A stretch of 48,978 nt of DNA from Myxococcales bacterium (GCA_009692555.1 SHYY01000019.1:1-48978), one strand, 5' to 3'. Counted from the stretch's first letter, positions 12,291-23,560 are shown. Made by a program: numbers and translations. Notes: generated by a model from the sequence alone, not told the origin.

Positions 12291-14063
12291 ATGCGAAGTG
12301 CCATTCGTGCCAGTGCCGTGATGCTGTTCGTCGCGCTCGCTCCCGCCCCGGCCGCCGCCGCGCCCCCGATCGTGCCGCACGAATACGTATCGGTGGGGAG
12401 CCATGCGCGGCGCGCCGGCCTGCCTGGTGCGCCGCGAACCGGCGGGCCGGGAGCCACCGAGGGTGCCGGGGGCGACGAGGGGGCGGTCTCGGGCGATGAG
12501 CCGATCTACACGCCGCAGCCGTTCGATCCGGTGATCGCCAACGGCCCGCCTCGCCCCGGCGATCGCCCGCCCGAGCGACGCGACCGCGTGGTCCCGGACC
12601 GCGACACCGCCACCGAACCGCCCGGCCGCCATCCCTACCACGAGGTGTTCAGTCCGTCGGTGGCGCCGTTCAAGCGAATGACGGCGCTCGACGCGGTGCT
12701 GGAGGACGAGTCTCTCTACGTGTGGGACGCGACGCGCAGGCCGCTGCCCGAGACGGGCGAGACCCGCACCGCCACGCGCGACCTCTTCACCGGCGGCGCG
12801 ACGATCGATCTCCTCCCCGGCCGCTGGGTACCGCTGCCGTCGGTGTCGGCCGATCCGCGGATGCTGTCACACCGCGCGATCCCGCCGCGGGATCATCCCG
12901 TCCCGTCGCTGGAGTTTGCCCGCGACTCGGCGGACAACGTGTTCGTGCGGGCGCGCGCCGCCGCTGGACGCCATCGGCTCACCTGGCGCAGCGACGCGCC
13001 GCAGCGCTACTTCGGGGGCGAGGTCCGGGCGGCCCTGCGCGGGCTCCATCTCTCCGACCAGCCGGCTGCCCTGGTCTACGCGTTGCCGCCGACGATCCAG
13101 CGTCGCGCGGCGCAGGTGCTGGCGCGGATCGGGATCGAGCGCGGCCGCCCGCTCGACGAGGTGCTGGAGCGGCTTGTGGCGTGGTTCCGCGCCTTCGAGA
13201 TGGCACCGCTCCCGGCCGCGCACGGCTCCACCTACCTCGACCTCGCGCTCGGGCAGAAGGGCGCCTGCCGCCATCGCGCCTACGCTTTCGCGATCACCGC
13301 GATCGGAGCCGGGTTACCGGCGCGCTACGTCGAGAACGAGCTGCACGCGTTCGTCGAGGTGTACCTTCCGCGTCTGGGCTGGCGGCAGATCGACCTCGGT
13401 GGCGCCGCGATGGATCACGAGTTCCGCAACCTGGAAGGGAAGCCGCCCTACGCGCGCAAGGGGGGCGATCCCTTTCCGACCCCCAGGTCGTTCCTGCGGG
13501 CTGCGGAGCAGGCAGCGCAGCGACGGAGGGAGCTGGTGGAGGGGCGAGGCGCGCAGCCGCCGAATGAGCGCGGAAACGGAAACGGAAACGGAAACGGAAA
13601 CGGCAACGGGAACGGGAACGGCAACGGGAACGGGAACGGGAACGGCAACGGGAACGGGAACACCAACGGCAACCGGAACGGGAACGGGAACACCAACGGC
13701 AACGGCAAGGTACGGGGCGCCGGGCCCGGCAGCGACGCGGAAGGGCCGGTGATTCCTGCGGCGCCGCCGCGCCTCCGCACAGCGCTCGCGGTCAGCGTCG
13801 AGACGCGCGAGGCGTTTCGCGGCGATGTGCTCCACATCCAGGGCCAGCTCACCGTCGTCGGGGGCGCCCCCGCCGGCGCGCGCGTTGTGCTGGAGTTTCA
13901 CGGTTCGCGCGGGGCGGTCCCGATCGGCCATGCATTGACCGACGGCGCGGGCCGCTTCACCGCCGATATCGAGGTGCCGCGCGCGCTGCCGCTGGGGGAC
14001 CATCGGTTGATCGCTCGCACCGATGGAGACGAGGCCCGCGAGCCGGCTCGCAGCGCACCCTGA
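12291..14063 (+). CDS. Secreted transglutaminase-like protein with Asn-Gly repeat linker and C-terminal Ig-like domain
   Basis: A 590-aa exported protein. Signal peptide MRSAIRASAVMLFVALAPAP ends near AAA-APP. A transglutaminase-like fold contains GACRHRAYAF (Cys326), LHAFVEVYLPRLGW (His352) and QIDLGG (Asp368), the expected Cys-His-Asp triad. A low-complexity Asn-Gly linker at about 428-472 follows, then a beta-rich domain with TALAVSVETREAFRGDVLHI and a second strand set typical of an Ig-like fold. Such domains in exported bacterial proteins act as peptidases or amidotransferases on cell-wall or surface proteins; the substrate is unknown. The start is uncertain: ATG 12279 is preceded by TATAGT and could be leaderless, while ATG 12291 has only a GGTG-type site. 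Confidence 0.82.
   Translation: MRSAIRASAVMLFVALAPAPAAAAPPIVPHEYVSVGSHARRAGLPGAPRTGGPGATEGAGGDEGAVSGDEPIYTPQPFDPVIANGPPRPGDRPPERRDRVVPDRDTATEPPGRHPYHEVFSPSVAPFKRMTALDAVLEDESLYVWDATRRPLPETGETRTATRDLFTGGATIDLLPGRWVPLPSVSADPRMLSHRAIPPRDHPVPSLEFARDSADNVFVRARAAAGRHRLTWRSDAPQRYFGGEVRAALRGLHLSDQPAALVYALPPTIQRRAAQVLARIGIERGRPLDEVLERLVAWFRAFEMAPLPAAHGSTYLDLALGQKGACRHRAYAFAITAIGAGLPARYVENELHAFVEVYLPRLGWRQIDLGGAAMDHEFRNLEGKPPYARKGGDPFPTPRSFLRAAEQAAQRRRELVEGRGAQPPNERGNGNGNGNGNGNGNGNGNGNGNGNGNGNGNTNGNRNGNGNTNGNGKVRGAGPGSDAEGPVIPAAPPRLRTALAVSVETREAFRGDVLHIQGQLTVVGGAPAGARVVLEFHGSRGAVPIGHALTDGAGRFTADIEVPRALPLGDHRLIARTDGDEAREPARSAP
13572..13707 (+). repeat. In-frame hexanucleotide repeat encoding Asn-Gly dipeptides
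   Basis: About 22 hexamer units (GGAAAC, GGGAAC, GGCAAC and a few variants with Thr or Arg codons) lie inside the transglutaminase-like gene and encode an Asn-Gly linker. Third-position changes are frequent, but runs of identical units remain, so the tract can probably change length in steps of two residues without breaking the frame. Confidence 0.93.
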
Positions 14064-14120
14064 GCCTAATCGACCCGCCGAAGGCGGCTCCCCGGCGTCC
14101 CCTGGGTCTTCGGGGGGTAA

Positions 14121-14909
14121 CTACTCCTCCTCCGTCGGCTTCCGCACGCAGTCCCTCCCCTTGAGCGCGAAGCTGCGCGGGCACTCCGGCACCCCGATGC
14201 ACGAGTCCTCCGCCCACACCTGTTCGGGCCAGCAGCAGTGGCCGTTGTTCTTCACCTTGCCGGCGGGACAGGCGCTCGGGCGAGCCGCTTCGCTAGGTGC
14301 CGCCTCTCCGCCCTGGCGGACGCAGTCGGTGCCGCGCACGTCGTGGTCCTTCGGGCAGCGTGGGATGCCGATGCAGACCCGGTTGTCGTCGGACCAGATC
14401 TGCTCACGCCAGCAGCAGTGTCCGTTTGTGGCGATCGTCACGAGCTTGCCGCCTTCGCACCTCTCCGGCGCGCCGAGGGGCGGCGGTGGTGGTGGGCTGT
14501 TCTTGCGCTCTCCCTTCGGTGGTGAGGGAGGCGGCGCACCGGAGCCCGGGCTCTTGCGCTCGCCGGGTGGCGGCGGCGAACCGCCTCCGATCTCGGCCAG
14601 GTAGCGTTCCACCTCGGCCCGCTCGCTCGCATCCGGCATCTTGCCGAGGAAGGCGCGATACTCACGAGCGGCGGCCTCCCCGTCGCCCAGCTGGCGGTGG
14701 CACTGCCCGAGGTAGTAGTGGAACTCGGGCAGGAACTTGTGCTCCGATCCGCGCTTGAAGGCGTTCAGCGCCTCCTGGAACTTGCCACCCTCGAGCCGCT
14801 TCAGCCCCGCCCGCAAGTAGTCCTGCGCCCGCTTCGCCTCCTTGTCCTCCTCCTCCGCAGCGTGGGCGACGGCACCACCGAGGACGAGCAACGCGATCCA
14901 GATCCGCAT
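14121..14909 (-). CDS. Exported TPR protein with two Cys-rich NGHCCW repeats
   Basis: A 262-aa protein. Signal peptide MRIWIALLVLGGAVAHA; TPR-like helices at about 25-105 (QDYLRAGLKRLEGGKFQEAL, FHYYLGQCHRQLGDGEAAAR); a Pro/Gly/Ser-rich linker (about 110-145); then two copies of a Cys-rich module with the pattern NGHCCW-x-EQ-W-x-C-G-P-C-P-C, at about 160-195 and 218-255. The repeats likely form disulfide-stabilised units outside the cytoplasm. Similar modules occur in myxobacterial exported proteins, but their partner is not known. It converges with the transglutaminase gene across a 57-bp gap that holds a small CCGCC-GAA-GGCGG hairpin. Confidence 0.78.
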   Translation of the reverse strand: MRIWIALLVLGGAVAHAAEEEDKEAKRAQDYLRAGLKRLEGGKFQEALNAFKRGSEHKFLPEFHYYLGQCHRQLGDGEAAAREYRAFLGKMPDASERAEVERYLAEIGGGSPPPPGERKSPGSGAPPPSPPKGERKNSPPPPPPLGAPERCEGGKLVTIATNGHCCWREQIWSDDNRVCIGIPRCPKDHDVRGTDCVRQGGEAAPSEAARPSACPAGKVKNNGHCCWPEQVWAEDSCIGVPECPRSFALKGRDCVRKPTEEE

Positions 14910-14957
14910 CCGGCTAACCTACACGATCGGACGGGCGCTGTGCGCGGGCGAGTCGCT

Positions 14958-15662
14958 TCAGGCCAGCGCCTTCAGCCCGTCGCGATCCGCGAGGATCACC
15001 TTGCGGCCCTCGGTCTGGATGAGGCCCTTGCGCTTGAACTGCGAGAGGGTCAGCGACACCGTCTCGCGCGTCGATCCGATCAGGTTCGCCATCTCCTGGT
15101 GGGTGATCTTCAGCGCCAGCAGCGTGCCGCGCTCGTCCTCGACGCCGTACTCCACCGCCAGCCGCAGCAGGAGCTCGGCGAGCTTGGCGTTGACGTCCTT
15201 GAAGACCAGCGTCTCGATCTTGTTCTCCACCTCGCGCCGCCGCTCGGCGACGATCTTGGTGAGCCGGTAGCCGATCATCCCCTCGCGCTGCACCAGCTTC
15301 TCGAACTCCACGCGATCGAACTCCGTGATCAGCGCGTTCTCCATCGCCTCTGCCATCTCTTCGCGCGGCCCGCCGTCGATGATCACCAGCTCGCCGAAGA
15401 TGTCGCCGGGGCCGCGGTAGGCGAGCGTGAGCTCCTTGCCATCGCGCGTCACCTTCGAGATCTTCACCCGGCCGCCGTTGACGAAGTAGATCGAGTTGCC
15501 GGGATCCCCGGGGAGATAGACCACCCGCCGCCTCCGCACCTCGGTCAGCTGAACCTTCTCGACGAGCCGCTGGAGGGTCTCGTGGCCGAGATCCGCCAGC
15601 AGGGGGATCTTCTTCAGGTACCAAAGAGCGCGTTTCTCGTCCTGGACTACCTTGCCCGCCAT
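14958..15662 (-). CDS. Crp/Fnr-family transcriptional regulator
   Basis: A 234-aa regulator with the CRP architecture. A cyclic-nucleotide-binding-like beta-roll occupies about 15-125 (VVYLPGDPGNSIYFVNGGRV, AYRGPGDIFGELVIIDGGPR). A long dimerisation helix follows, then a winged HTH at about 178-225 (ITHQEMANLIGSTRETVSLT). The Fnr iron-sulphur cysteines are absent, so it is not an oxygen-sensing Fnr. The phosphate-binding signature is close to the CRP form but no Arg-Ser pair is seen, so cAMP binding is uncertain. It sits alone on the minus strand behind an AT-rich leader with an inverted repeat. Targets are unknown. Confidence 0.9.
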   Translation of the reverse strand: MAGKVVQDEKRALWYLKKIPLLADLGHETLQRLVEKVQLTEVRRRRVVYLPGDPGNSIYFVNGGRVKISKVTRDGKELTLAYRGPGDIFGELVIIDGGPREEMAEAMENALITEFDRVEFEKLVQREGMIGYRLTKIVAERRREVENKIETLVFKDVNAKLAELLLRLAVEYGVEDERGTLLALKITHQEMANLIGSTRETVSLTLSQFKRKGLIQTEGRKVILADRDGLKALA

Positions 15663-15677
15663 GTGACGAACCTAACT

Positions 15678-15692
15678 GATCTTGGCCGATCA
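15678..15692. promoter_or_regulatory. Inverted repeat upstream of the Crp/Fnr gene
   Basis: TGATC and GATCA flank a 5-bp centre (TGATCTTGGCCGATCA region), 15-30 bp upstream of the start codon. The surrounding 15670-15800 leader is unusually AT-rich and holds weak promoter-like hexamers. An autoregulatory site is possible; this is inference from position only. Confidence 0.3.
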
Positions 15693-15802
15693 TGCAACAA
15701 TTTGTATGGTTCCTGACAAGATGGCAATTTCTCGTTAGCCGGATCTCATTTCGGGGGCCAGCAGGCCACAGGGATTGCTTTTCGATATCCCTTGATCCGA
15801 TT

Positions 15803-16569
15803 CTAACGAGCACCTCCGCGACGGCCGGTCAGCTTGATCCCTCCCGCGACCGCCGCGACGGAGAGCGCGCACAGCAGCGCGCCGACGACGGAATCGGGCG
15901 GTGGCGGGTCCTCGTGCCCGGCGCGGACCAGCACCACCACCAGCGTGTTGTTGACGAAGTGGAGGACCATCGCCGGCGCCACCGACGCCGCGCGCAATGC
16001 CACCACGCCGGCCAGCGCGCCCAGGGCCACCGTCGGGACGAGCTTGTACATCGACAGGTGGAAGCCCCCGAACGCCAGCGCCGCGCCGCCCACCGCCGCG
16101 ATCCGGCCCGCGGGTCGCCAGGATTCCAGCAGCGCGCCGCGGAAGAGCAGCTCCTCGCACACCGCCGGCAGCAGCGCCAGCACCGCGAGATCCACGATCA
16201 GCGGCCTTGGCCCCTCCTCCGGGACGATCAGCCTCCGCATCTGCTCCCGCAGCGCGGGCGGCAGTGGCGCAATCTTCTCCATCCCCCACTCGAGCACCGC
16301 GGCGACCAGGTAGAAGCCGCCCGCACCGACGAGCAGGCCGCCGAGGAGAGCGCGTGGCGAGGCGCGCCGGAGGCCGAGCGCTTCCGGCCTCACCTGGAAC
16401 GCCCAGGCCGCCACCACCATCGGTGCCGCCACCACCAGCAGCTCGGTCAGCGCGAGCCCGAAGAAGCCAAAGCGGAGCTGGAGCAGGCCCCCCGCCGTCG
16501 CCAGCAGCCCGACCGTGACGAGCAGGAGGATGAAGGACTCGACGTGGCCGAAGCGAGCGGGGAAGACCT

Positions 16570-16573
<4 letters not shown>
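15803..16573 (-). CDS. CPBP-family intramembrane glutamic protease
   Basis: A 256-aa polytopic membrane protein of the CAAX-protease/bacteriocin-processing (Abi) family. The catalytic motifs are visible in order: [10 protein letters not shown] (EExxxR), FGGFHLSMY (FxxxH) and HFVNNTL (HxxxN). About six to seven hydrophobic segments flank them. The GTG start overlaps the TGA stop of uvrA (GTGA), so translation is probably coupled. No link to DNA repair is known, and the pairing may be only positional. Because myxosortases that process MYXO-CTERM proteins are reported to belong to this protease family, a role in surface-protein maturation is conceivable but not shown. Confidence 0.88.
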
Positions 16574-19467
<2,894 letters not shown>

Positions 19468-19555
19468 GACGCCACCTCGGTGCCCCCCGCGCAGACCTCG
19501 CGCACGGAAAGGCGCGCTACCATAGCACGCGGAGGGCGCGCCGGGAGAGCGGTGA

Positions 19556-20164
19556 TCAGGCCGCCTGGAGGGCCGCCTGGAGCGCTGCCAGCGACGGGCG
19601 GTCGGCCTGATCGCGGCCCACGTGGGCGAGCGCCAGACGGCCGTCACGGGCGACCAGGAAGTCGCCGCCGCGCCGGAGCGGGTCCTGGCGCGGGCGCCGG
19701 ATGGTGCGGCCGGCGAGCGCCCACTTGATGTACGGCCACAGCACGCGCCAGCCGTAGACGCGCAGGCGGGAGTTCCGGCCGAGGCCGTAGGCGTGGTAGG
19801 TGGCGAGGCCGGGATCGGCGACGAAGCGCGTGCGAGCGAACAGCGTGCCTTGAAGCGCGGGAAGGTGCGGGGCGACGAAGGTGTCGCGGAAGTAGGGCAC
19901 CCACGAGGCCAGATCGGCGAGCGGGGCGAAGGAGAGGACGACGATCCGCGCGTCGTGCGCAGCGAGGTGCGACTGGAACTCGGCGAGGTGCAACTGCACC
20001 AGGTATTCGGCTCAGTGCATTCACGCGAGGTGGCGCAGGAACACCAGCAGCGCCGGCTTCGGGCAGCTCGCGAGATCGACCGTGCCGCCGTCGGTGGCTG
20101 GGAGGATGAAGCGCGGAGCGGGCTGACCGAGGGAGGGCGGGCGGGGCAGCGACGGGGAGGACAT
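19556..20164 (-). CDS. Thioredoxin-fold (AhpC/TSA-like) selenoprotein with a UxxU redox motif encoded by two in-frame TGA codons
   Basis: Read through two TGA codons, this is one 202-aa protein. It starts [20 protein letters not shown], continues to LLVFLRHLA, then TGA (20023-20021), Met, His, TGA (20014-20012), then [20 protein letters not shown] and [16 protein letters not shown] to a normal stop at 19556. In AhpC/TSA antioxidant-type proteins the segment after FLRH(L/F) carries the redox CxxC, so both TGAs fall exactly at the two Cys positions (residues 48 and 51). The frame is otherwise intact on both sides. A hairpin follows the second TGA at SECIS distance. Two selenocysteines spaced UxxU are known in the SelL family, where they form a diselenide. 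The ATG at 20164 lacks a strong ribosome site; in-frame GTGs lie 15-18 bases upstream. It is divergent from an FAD lactone oxidase and upstream of uvrA (88-bp gap). Gene finders would split or truncate it. Confidence 0.85.
19987..20000 (-). promoter_or_regulatory. Candidate bacterial SECIS hairpin
   Basis: On the minus strand GGTGC-AGTT-GCACC forms a perfect 5-bp stem (6 bp if the A-T closes) with a loop containing G-U, the feature seen in SelB-binding SECIS loops. It begins 11 nt after the second TGA. The loop is roughly 18 nt from the second TGA and 27 nt from the first, so one hairpin could serve both within the range usual for bacteria. It lies inside the coding sequence, as bacterial SECIS elements do. 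Confidence 0.6.
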
Positions 20165-20242
20165 CGGCCGATCATGCACCACGACGGAGCGGTGGGACAG
20201 CAGCCCGGTTTGGTTGCTGTTTGGTTGCGGTAGGATGTGCCG

Positions 20243-21568
20243 GTGCGCCATCGCTTTCGCAACTGGTCAGGCACCGCGCGCGCTCGCCCTGCGGATTTTC
20301 ACCAGCCGCGCACCGAGGCCGACGTGGTCGCCGTGGTGCGCGCCGCCGCCGCCGCGAAGAAGCGGGTCCGCGTCGTCGGTGCGGGCCACTCGTGGAACGA
20401 TATCGCCTGCACCGGGGAGTCGATGATGAACCTCGATCTCCTGTGCGGCGTCCTGGCGGTCGACCGGGAGGCGCGGCAGATCACCGTCGCGGCGGGGATC
20501 CGGCTCCGGGAGCTGAACGAGCGTGTCGCCGAGCACGGGCTGGCGCTCTCCAACCTCGGATCGATCGCCGAGCAGAGCCTCGCCGGGGCGATCTCCACCG
20601 GCACCCACGGCAGCGGGATCCGCTTCGGCAACCTCGCCACCCAGGTGGTCGCGTTGCGGCTCGTCACCGCCGACGGCACGGTGCGCGATCTGTCGGCAGA
20701 GCACGATCCCGAGCTGTTCGCCGCGGCGCGGGTGGGCCTCGGCGCGCTCGGCGTGATCACCGCGGTGACGGTGCAGTGCGAGGAGGCGTTTCACCTCGAG
20801 GAGCGGGCGTTCGCGCTGCCGTTCGACCGCGCGGTGGCGAGCCTCGACGAGCTGATCGACGGGCACGAGCACATGAAGCTGTGGTGGCTCCCCCACACCG
20901 ACGAGGTCCAGGTCTACTGCTACAACCGGACGAAGGCGCAAAAGACGCCGCGGAGCCGCATCGCGCGCTGGTTCGAGGAGGGGCCGCTGGTTCTCGCTGC
21001 GTTCGCGCTGCTGCTCGCCTGGGGGCGGATCTGGCCGCGCGCCATCCCGGCGATCAACCGCTTCGTGAAGTCGATCTACTTCAAGCCGCGCGAGCGGGTC
21101 GATCGAAGCGACCGGATCCTGAACATCCCGATGCCGCCGATGCACCGCGAATCGGAGTACGCCATCGGGCGCGAGCAGGCCGGGGAGGCGCTCTCCGCGC
21201 TGCGGGCGCTGATCGATGGCAGCGACGGGGGCGAGCCGCTCCACGTCAACTTCGTGGTCGAGCTGCGCTTCGTGGCCGGCGACGATGGGATGCTCAGCCC
21301 AGCCCACGGCCGCGCGAGCTGCCAGATCGGCGCCTACATGCACGCCGGCCGATCGCTCGATCGCTACTTCGAGGGCTTCGAGCGTCTGATGCTGGCCCGC
21401 GGCGGCAGGCCGCACTGGGGCAAGGAGTTCCGCGCCGGCGGCGACGTCCTGCGCCCCCGCTACCCGCGCTTCGATCGCTTCGCCGCGCTGCGGCGGGAGC
21501 TGGACCCGAACGGGATGTTCGAGAACGACTACATCCGCCGCCTGTTCGGGCCGTCCGGGCCAGTGTGA
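20243..21568 (+). CDS. FAD-linked oxidase of the D-arabinono-1,4-lactone / L-gulonolactone oxidase family
   Basis: A 441-aa flavoprotein that should oxidise an aldonolactone or sugar alcohol and pass electrons to oxygen, giving H2O2. The FAD_binding_4 part contains [16 protein letters not shown] (the His of GHS is the covalent-FAD site in relatives), [20 protein letters not shown] and [14 protein letters not shown]. The C-terminal ALO domain has [19 protein letters not shown], and its end HWGKEF with [20 protein letters not shown] is diagnostic. GTG 20243 has AGGA seven bases upstream. A GTG six bases earlier is possible, and TAGGAT placed as a -10 would make the mRNA nearly leaderless. A hydrophobic stretch near 245-265 might attach it to a membrane. 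It diverges from the selenoprotein gene. Confidence 0.9.
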   Translation: MRHRFRNWSGTARARPADFHQPRTEADVVAVVRAAAAAKKRVRVVGAGHSWNDIACTGESMMNLDLLCGVLAVDREARQITVAAGIRLRELNERVAEHGLALSNLGSIAEQSLAGAISTGTHGSGIRFGNLATQVVALRLVTADGTVRDLSAEHDPELFAAARVGLGALGVITAVTVQCEEAFHLEERAFALPFDRAVASLDELIDGHEHMKLWWLPHTDEVQVYCYNRTKAQKTPRSRIARWFEEGPLVLAAFALLLAWGRIWPRAIPAINRFVKSIYFKPRERVDRSDRILNIPMPPMHRESEYAIGREQAGEALSALRALIDGSDGGEPLHVNFVVELRFVAGDDGMLSPAHGRASCQIGAYMHAGRSLDRYFEGFERLMLARGGRPHWGKEFRAGGDVLRPRYPRFDRFAALRRELDPNGMFENDYIRRLFGPSGPV

Positions 21569-21616
21569 GGCGGCCGGATTGTTGATCCCCGGATCAAGCT
21601 GCGACACCATTCCGCC

Positions 21617-23413
21617 ATGCCGTTCCCTCCCGATCGCCGCCCGCCCGAGTTCCCCACGCTGATCGCGCAGTCGCCGTGGGGATCGGCGCCGCCCCAGAAC
21701 GCGCTCCATGTGCTGGTGGTCATCGCGGGAGCGGACGCCGGCCGGCAGCACGCGCTGGTCAAGGTCGAGACGACCATCGGCCGCGGAGGCGATCAGGAGT
21801 TCATCCTCGCCGACGTCGCTTCGTCGCGCCGGCACGTGATCATCACCCGCGAGGGGCAGCGCTACCGGATCACCGATCTCGGGTCGAGCAATGGCACCCT
21901 GGTCAACGGCGAGCGCGCCGCCACCACGCTGCTCAACCCGGGGGATCTGGTCCGGATCGGCAGCACCGTCCTCCGGCTCGACCCGGCGCCGACGTGGGAC
22001 GACGACGCGCTCTCGATTCCCTCGCAGGGCTACCGGCCCCATACTCCGCCGCCCGCGCCCGCGCCCGCGCCGCCCCCGCCGTCGGTGGCGCCGCCTGCGT
22101 CGTTCGTCCCCGCGCCGGTGCCCCTAACCTCCCTCACTGCGTCAGCCGAGTTGTCTCTAACCACCTCTACCGCGTCAGCGGAGTTGTCCCGGCCGGAGCC
22201 GGGGCGGCGGGAGCCGAGGCAGGCGCCCTACGCGCCCGCGCCGTCCGCGCCGATCGCCGCCTCCCGGCCTGCGGCAGCGACGGTGATGCCGCCGCCGCGG
22301 GCCCCGGCGCCGCCGGATCGCGAGAGCTTCGATCACGAGCCCACCACCGGGCTGGTCGAAGGCGCGCTCCTCGAGGAGCTGCCGCCCGATCCGGTCCAGG
22401 CGACGCCGATCGAGGTGCCGCTCCCCGAGGCGATCGTCGCGCGGATGGAGAGCGGGTGGAGCGTGCGCGTCGGCGAGGTGCTCTCGGCGGGGCACGAGGA
22501 GCTGGGCACGCTGATGGAGGAGTGCAGCGGCCTCTCCTTTGCGCGCGGGCGGCTGATCGCGGCGCACGCCCACGCCGACTTCATCGAGTTCATCGATCCC
22601 GCGACGCTCACCCACGAGCGGGTCGAGCTCCCCCGCGTCGCGGCCCGGATGGTCGCCGGGCTCCGTCAGGGCGCGGAGCTGCAGATCGAGGCGGTGCTCG
22701 CGGCGCGCGACTACCGGGGTGACTTCCTGCTCGCCTTCGGGGCGGGGAGCACGCCCGAGCGGCGGCGCATCGTCCGCATGCGCATCAGCGCTGGCGAGCT
22801 CGATCTCGCGGTGATGGACACGCCGTGGCTCTACGACTCGCTGCTCGGTCTGCCCGGGTTCGCCACCTCGACGCTCAACCTCGAGGGGGCGGCCTGGATC
22901 CGTCCGCCCGACGGTGGCGCGCCGTACGTCCGGCTCTGCCAGCGGGGCAACGGGAAGCCGCGTGGCCGCGCCACACCGACCTCCGCCACCGTCGATATCC
23001 TCCAGGTGGTGCTGGTGGGCTACCTCGAGCGCTGCCGCAGGAACCCCAACTCGAAGCTCGGCGACGACCTCTGCAACATGCGCCGCTACGACCTCGGCAC
23101 CGTCTCCGGCGTGCCGCTGGCGATCAGCGACGCCTGCGGGCTCGAGGGCGGGCGGATGCTCTACGTGGCGGTGGCCGAGCTGTCGAGTGACGTCGGGATC
23201 TCCGGGCCGAACTTTGGCACAGCGATCGGGCTGATCGAGATCGACGGGAGCGCGCGCCAGGCGCTGGTGTGCGAGGCCGACGGGACCCCCACCACGGCCA
23301 AGGTTGCGGCGGTCACGGTCGACGACGCCGGGCAGGTCTACATGGCGCTCCAGCCGACCGACAGCCACGGGCCGCGCCTGTGTCGCCTCGCGCTCGCCGG
23401 CGTGCCGATCTAA
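21617..23413 (+). CDS. FHA-domain protein with a large uncharacterised C-terminal region
   Basis: A 598-aa cytoplasmic protein. The FHA phosphothreonine-binding domain occupies about residues 32-122, with Gly55-Arg56, Ser70-Arg-Arg-His73, DLGSSNGT (Asn92) and LVNGER (Asn97), all the conserved contacts. A Pro/Ala-rich linker (about 135-230) includes a duplicated TASAELS segment at about 22136-22190. The C-terminal 350 residues (ELPPDPVQATPIEVPLPEAI onward) form an ordered region of unknown family. FHA proteins read out Ser/Thr kinase signalling, and two such kinases are encoded elsewhere in the window. No ribosome site is obvious. The gene ends within a 14-bp hairpin stem that includes its stop codon. 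Confidence 0.85.
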   Translation: MPFPPDRRPPEFPTLIAQSPWGSAPPQNALHVLVVIAGADAGRQHALVKVETTIGRGGDQEFILADVASSRRHVIITREGQRYRITDLGSSNGTLVNGERAATTLLNPGDLVRIGSTVLRLDPAPTWDDDALSIPSQGYRPHTPPPAPAPAPPPPSVAPPASFVPAPVPLTSLTASAELSLTTSTASAELSRPEPGRREPRQAPYAPAPSAPIAASRPAAATVMPPPRAPAPPDRESFDHEPTTGLVEGALLEELPPDPVQATPIEVPLPEAIVARMESGWSVRVGEVLSAGHEELGTLMEECSGLSFARGRLIAAHAHADFIEFIDPATLTHERVELPRVAARMVAGLRQGAELQIEAVLAARDYRGDFLLAFGAGSTPERRRIVRMRISAGELDLAVMDTPWLYDSLLGLPGFATSTLNLEGAAWIRPPDGGAPYVRLCQRGNGKPRGRATPTSATVDILQVVLVGYLERCRRNPNSKLGDDLCNMRRYDLGTVSGVPLAISDACGLEGGRMLYVAVAELSSDVGISGPNFGTAIGLIEIDGSARQALVCEADGTPTTAKVAAVTVDDAGQVYMALQPTDSHGPRLCRLALAGVPI

Positions 23414-23445
23414 ACAATGTCGCATTGATGATGCGACATTGTTTA
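23411..23445 (+). terminator. Perfect 14-bp hairpin at the end of the FHA gene
   Basis: TAAACAATGTCGCA and TGCGACATTGTTTA are exact inverted copies around the 7-nt loop TTGATGA. The left arm contains the TAA stop codon of the FHA gene. The stem is AT-rich compared with the genome and no T-run follows, so it may be a 3'-end stabiliser or a binding site rather than a classical terminator. Confidence 0.65.
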
Positions 23446-23458
23446 GCCAGTTTCTCAC

Positions 23459-23560
23459 GGGGCGTGCCGCCCCGCCCCGCCGGCAAGCCGTCGGGGTCCC
23501 CACCCCTGCTCACGCGGCGACTCCGCCGCGACGCGGCCTTTGGCCGCTTGAATCGGAGTC
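23459..23560. other. Cluster of nested GC-rich hairpins in an intergenic region
   Basis: GGGGCG-TGC-CGCCCC (23459-23473) is followed by GACTCCG (23519-23525) and CGGAGTC (23554-23560) enclosing GCGGCC-TTT-GGCCGC (23533-23547). Together with the preceding hairpin this fills most of the non-coding gap between the FHA gene and the toxin-antitoxin operon. It could be a structured RNA or a repetitive extragenic element; no known RNA family is recognised. Confidence 0.5.

Noticed and set aside
13572-13707. CRISPR or minisatellite outside genes
   Set aside because: It is a six-base coding repeat in frame with the transglutaminase-like gene.
19556-20164. Reading the two TGA codons as proof of a pseudogene
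   Set aside because: Both fall precisely at the redox Cys positions of the family, the frame is otherwise clean, and a hairpin follows at SECIS distance. Selenocysteine explains all three facts.
19468-20274. Long in-frame extension of uvrA at its 5' end
   Set aside because: The extra residues are Ser/Arg/Pro-rich, overlap the selenoprotein gene in another frame and do not resemble UvrA. The GTG at 19467 begins the real protein with a good ribosome site.
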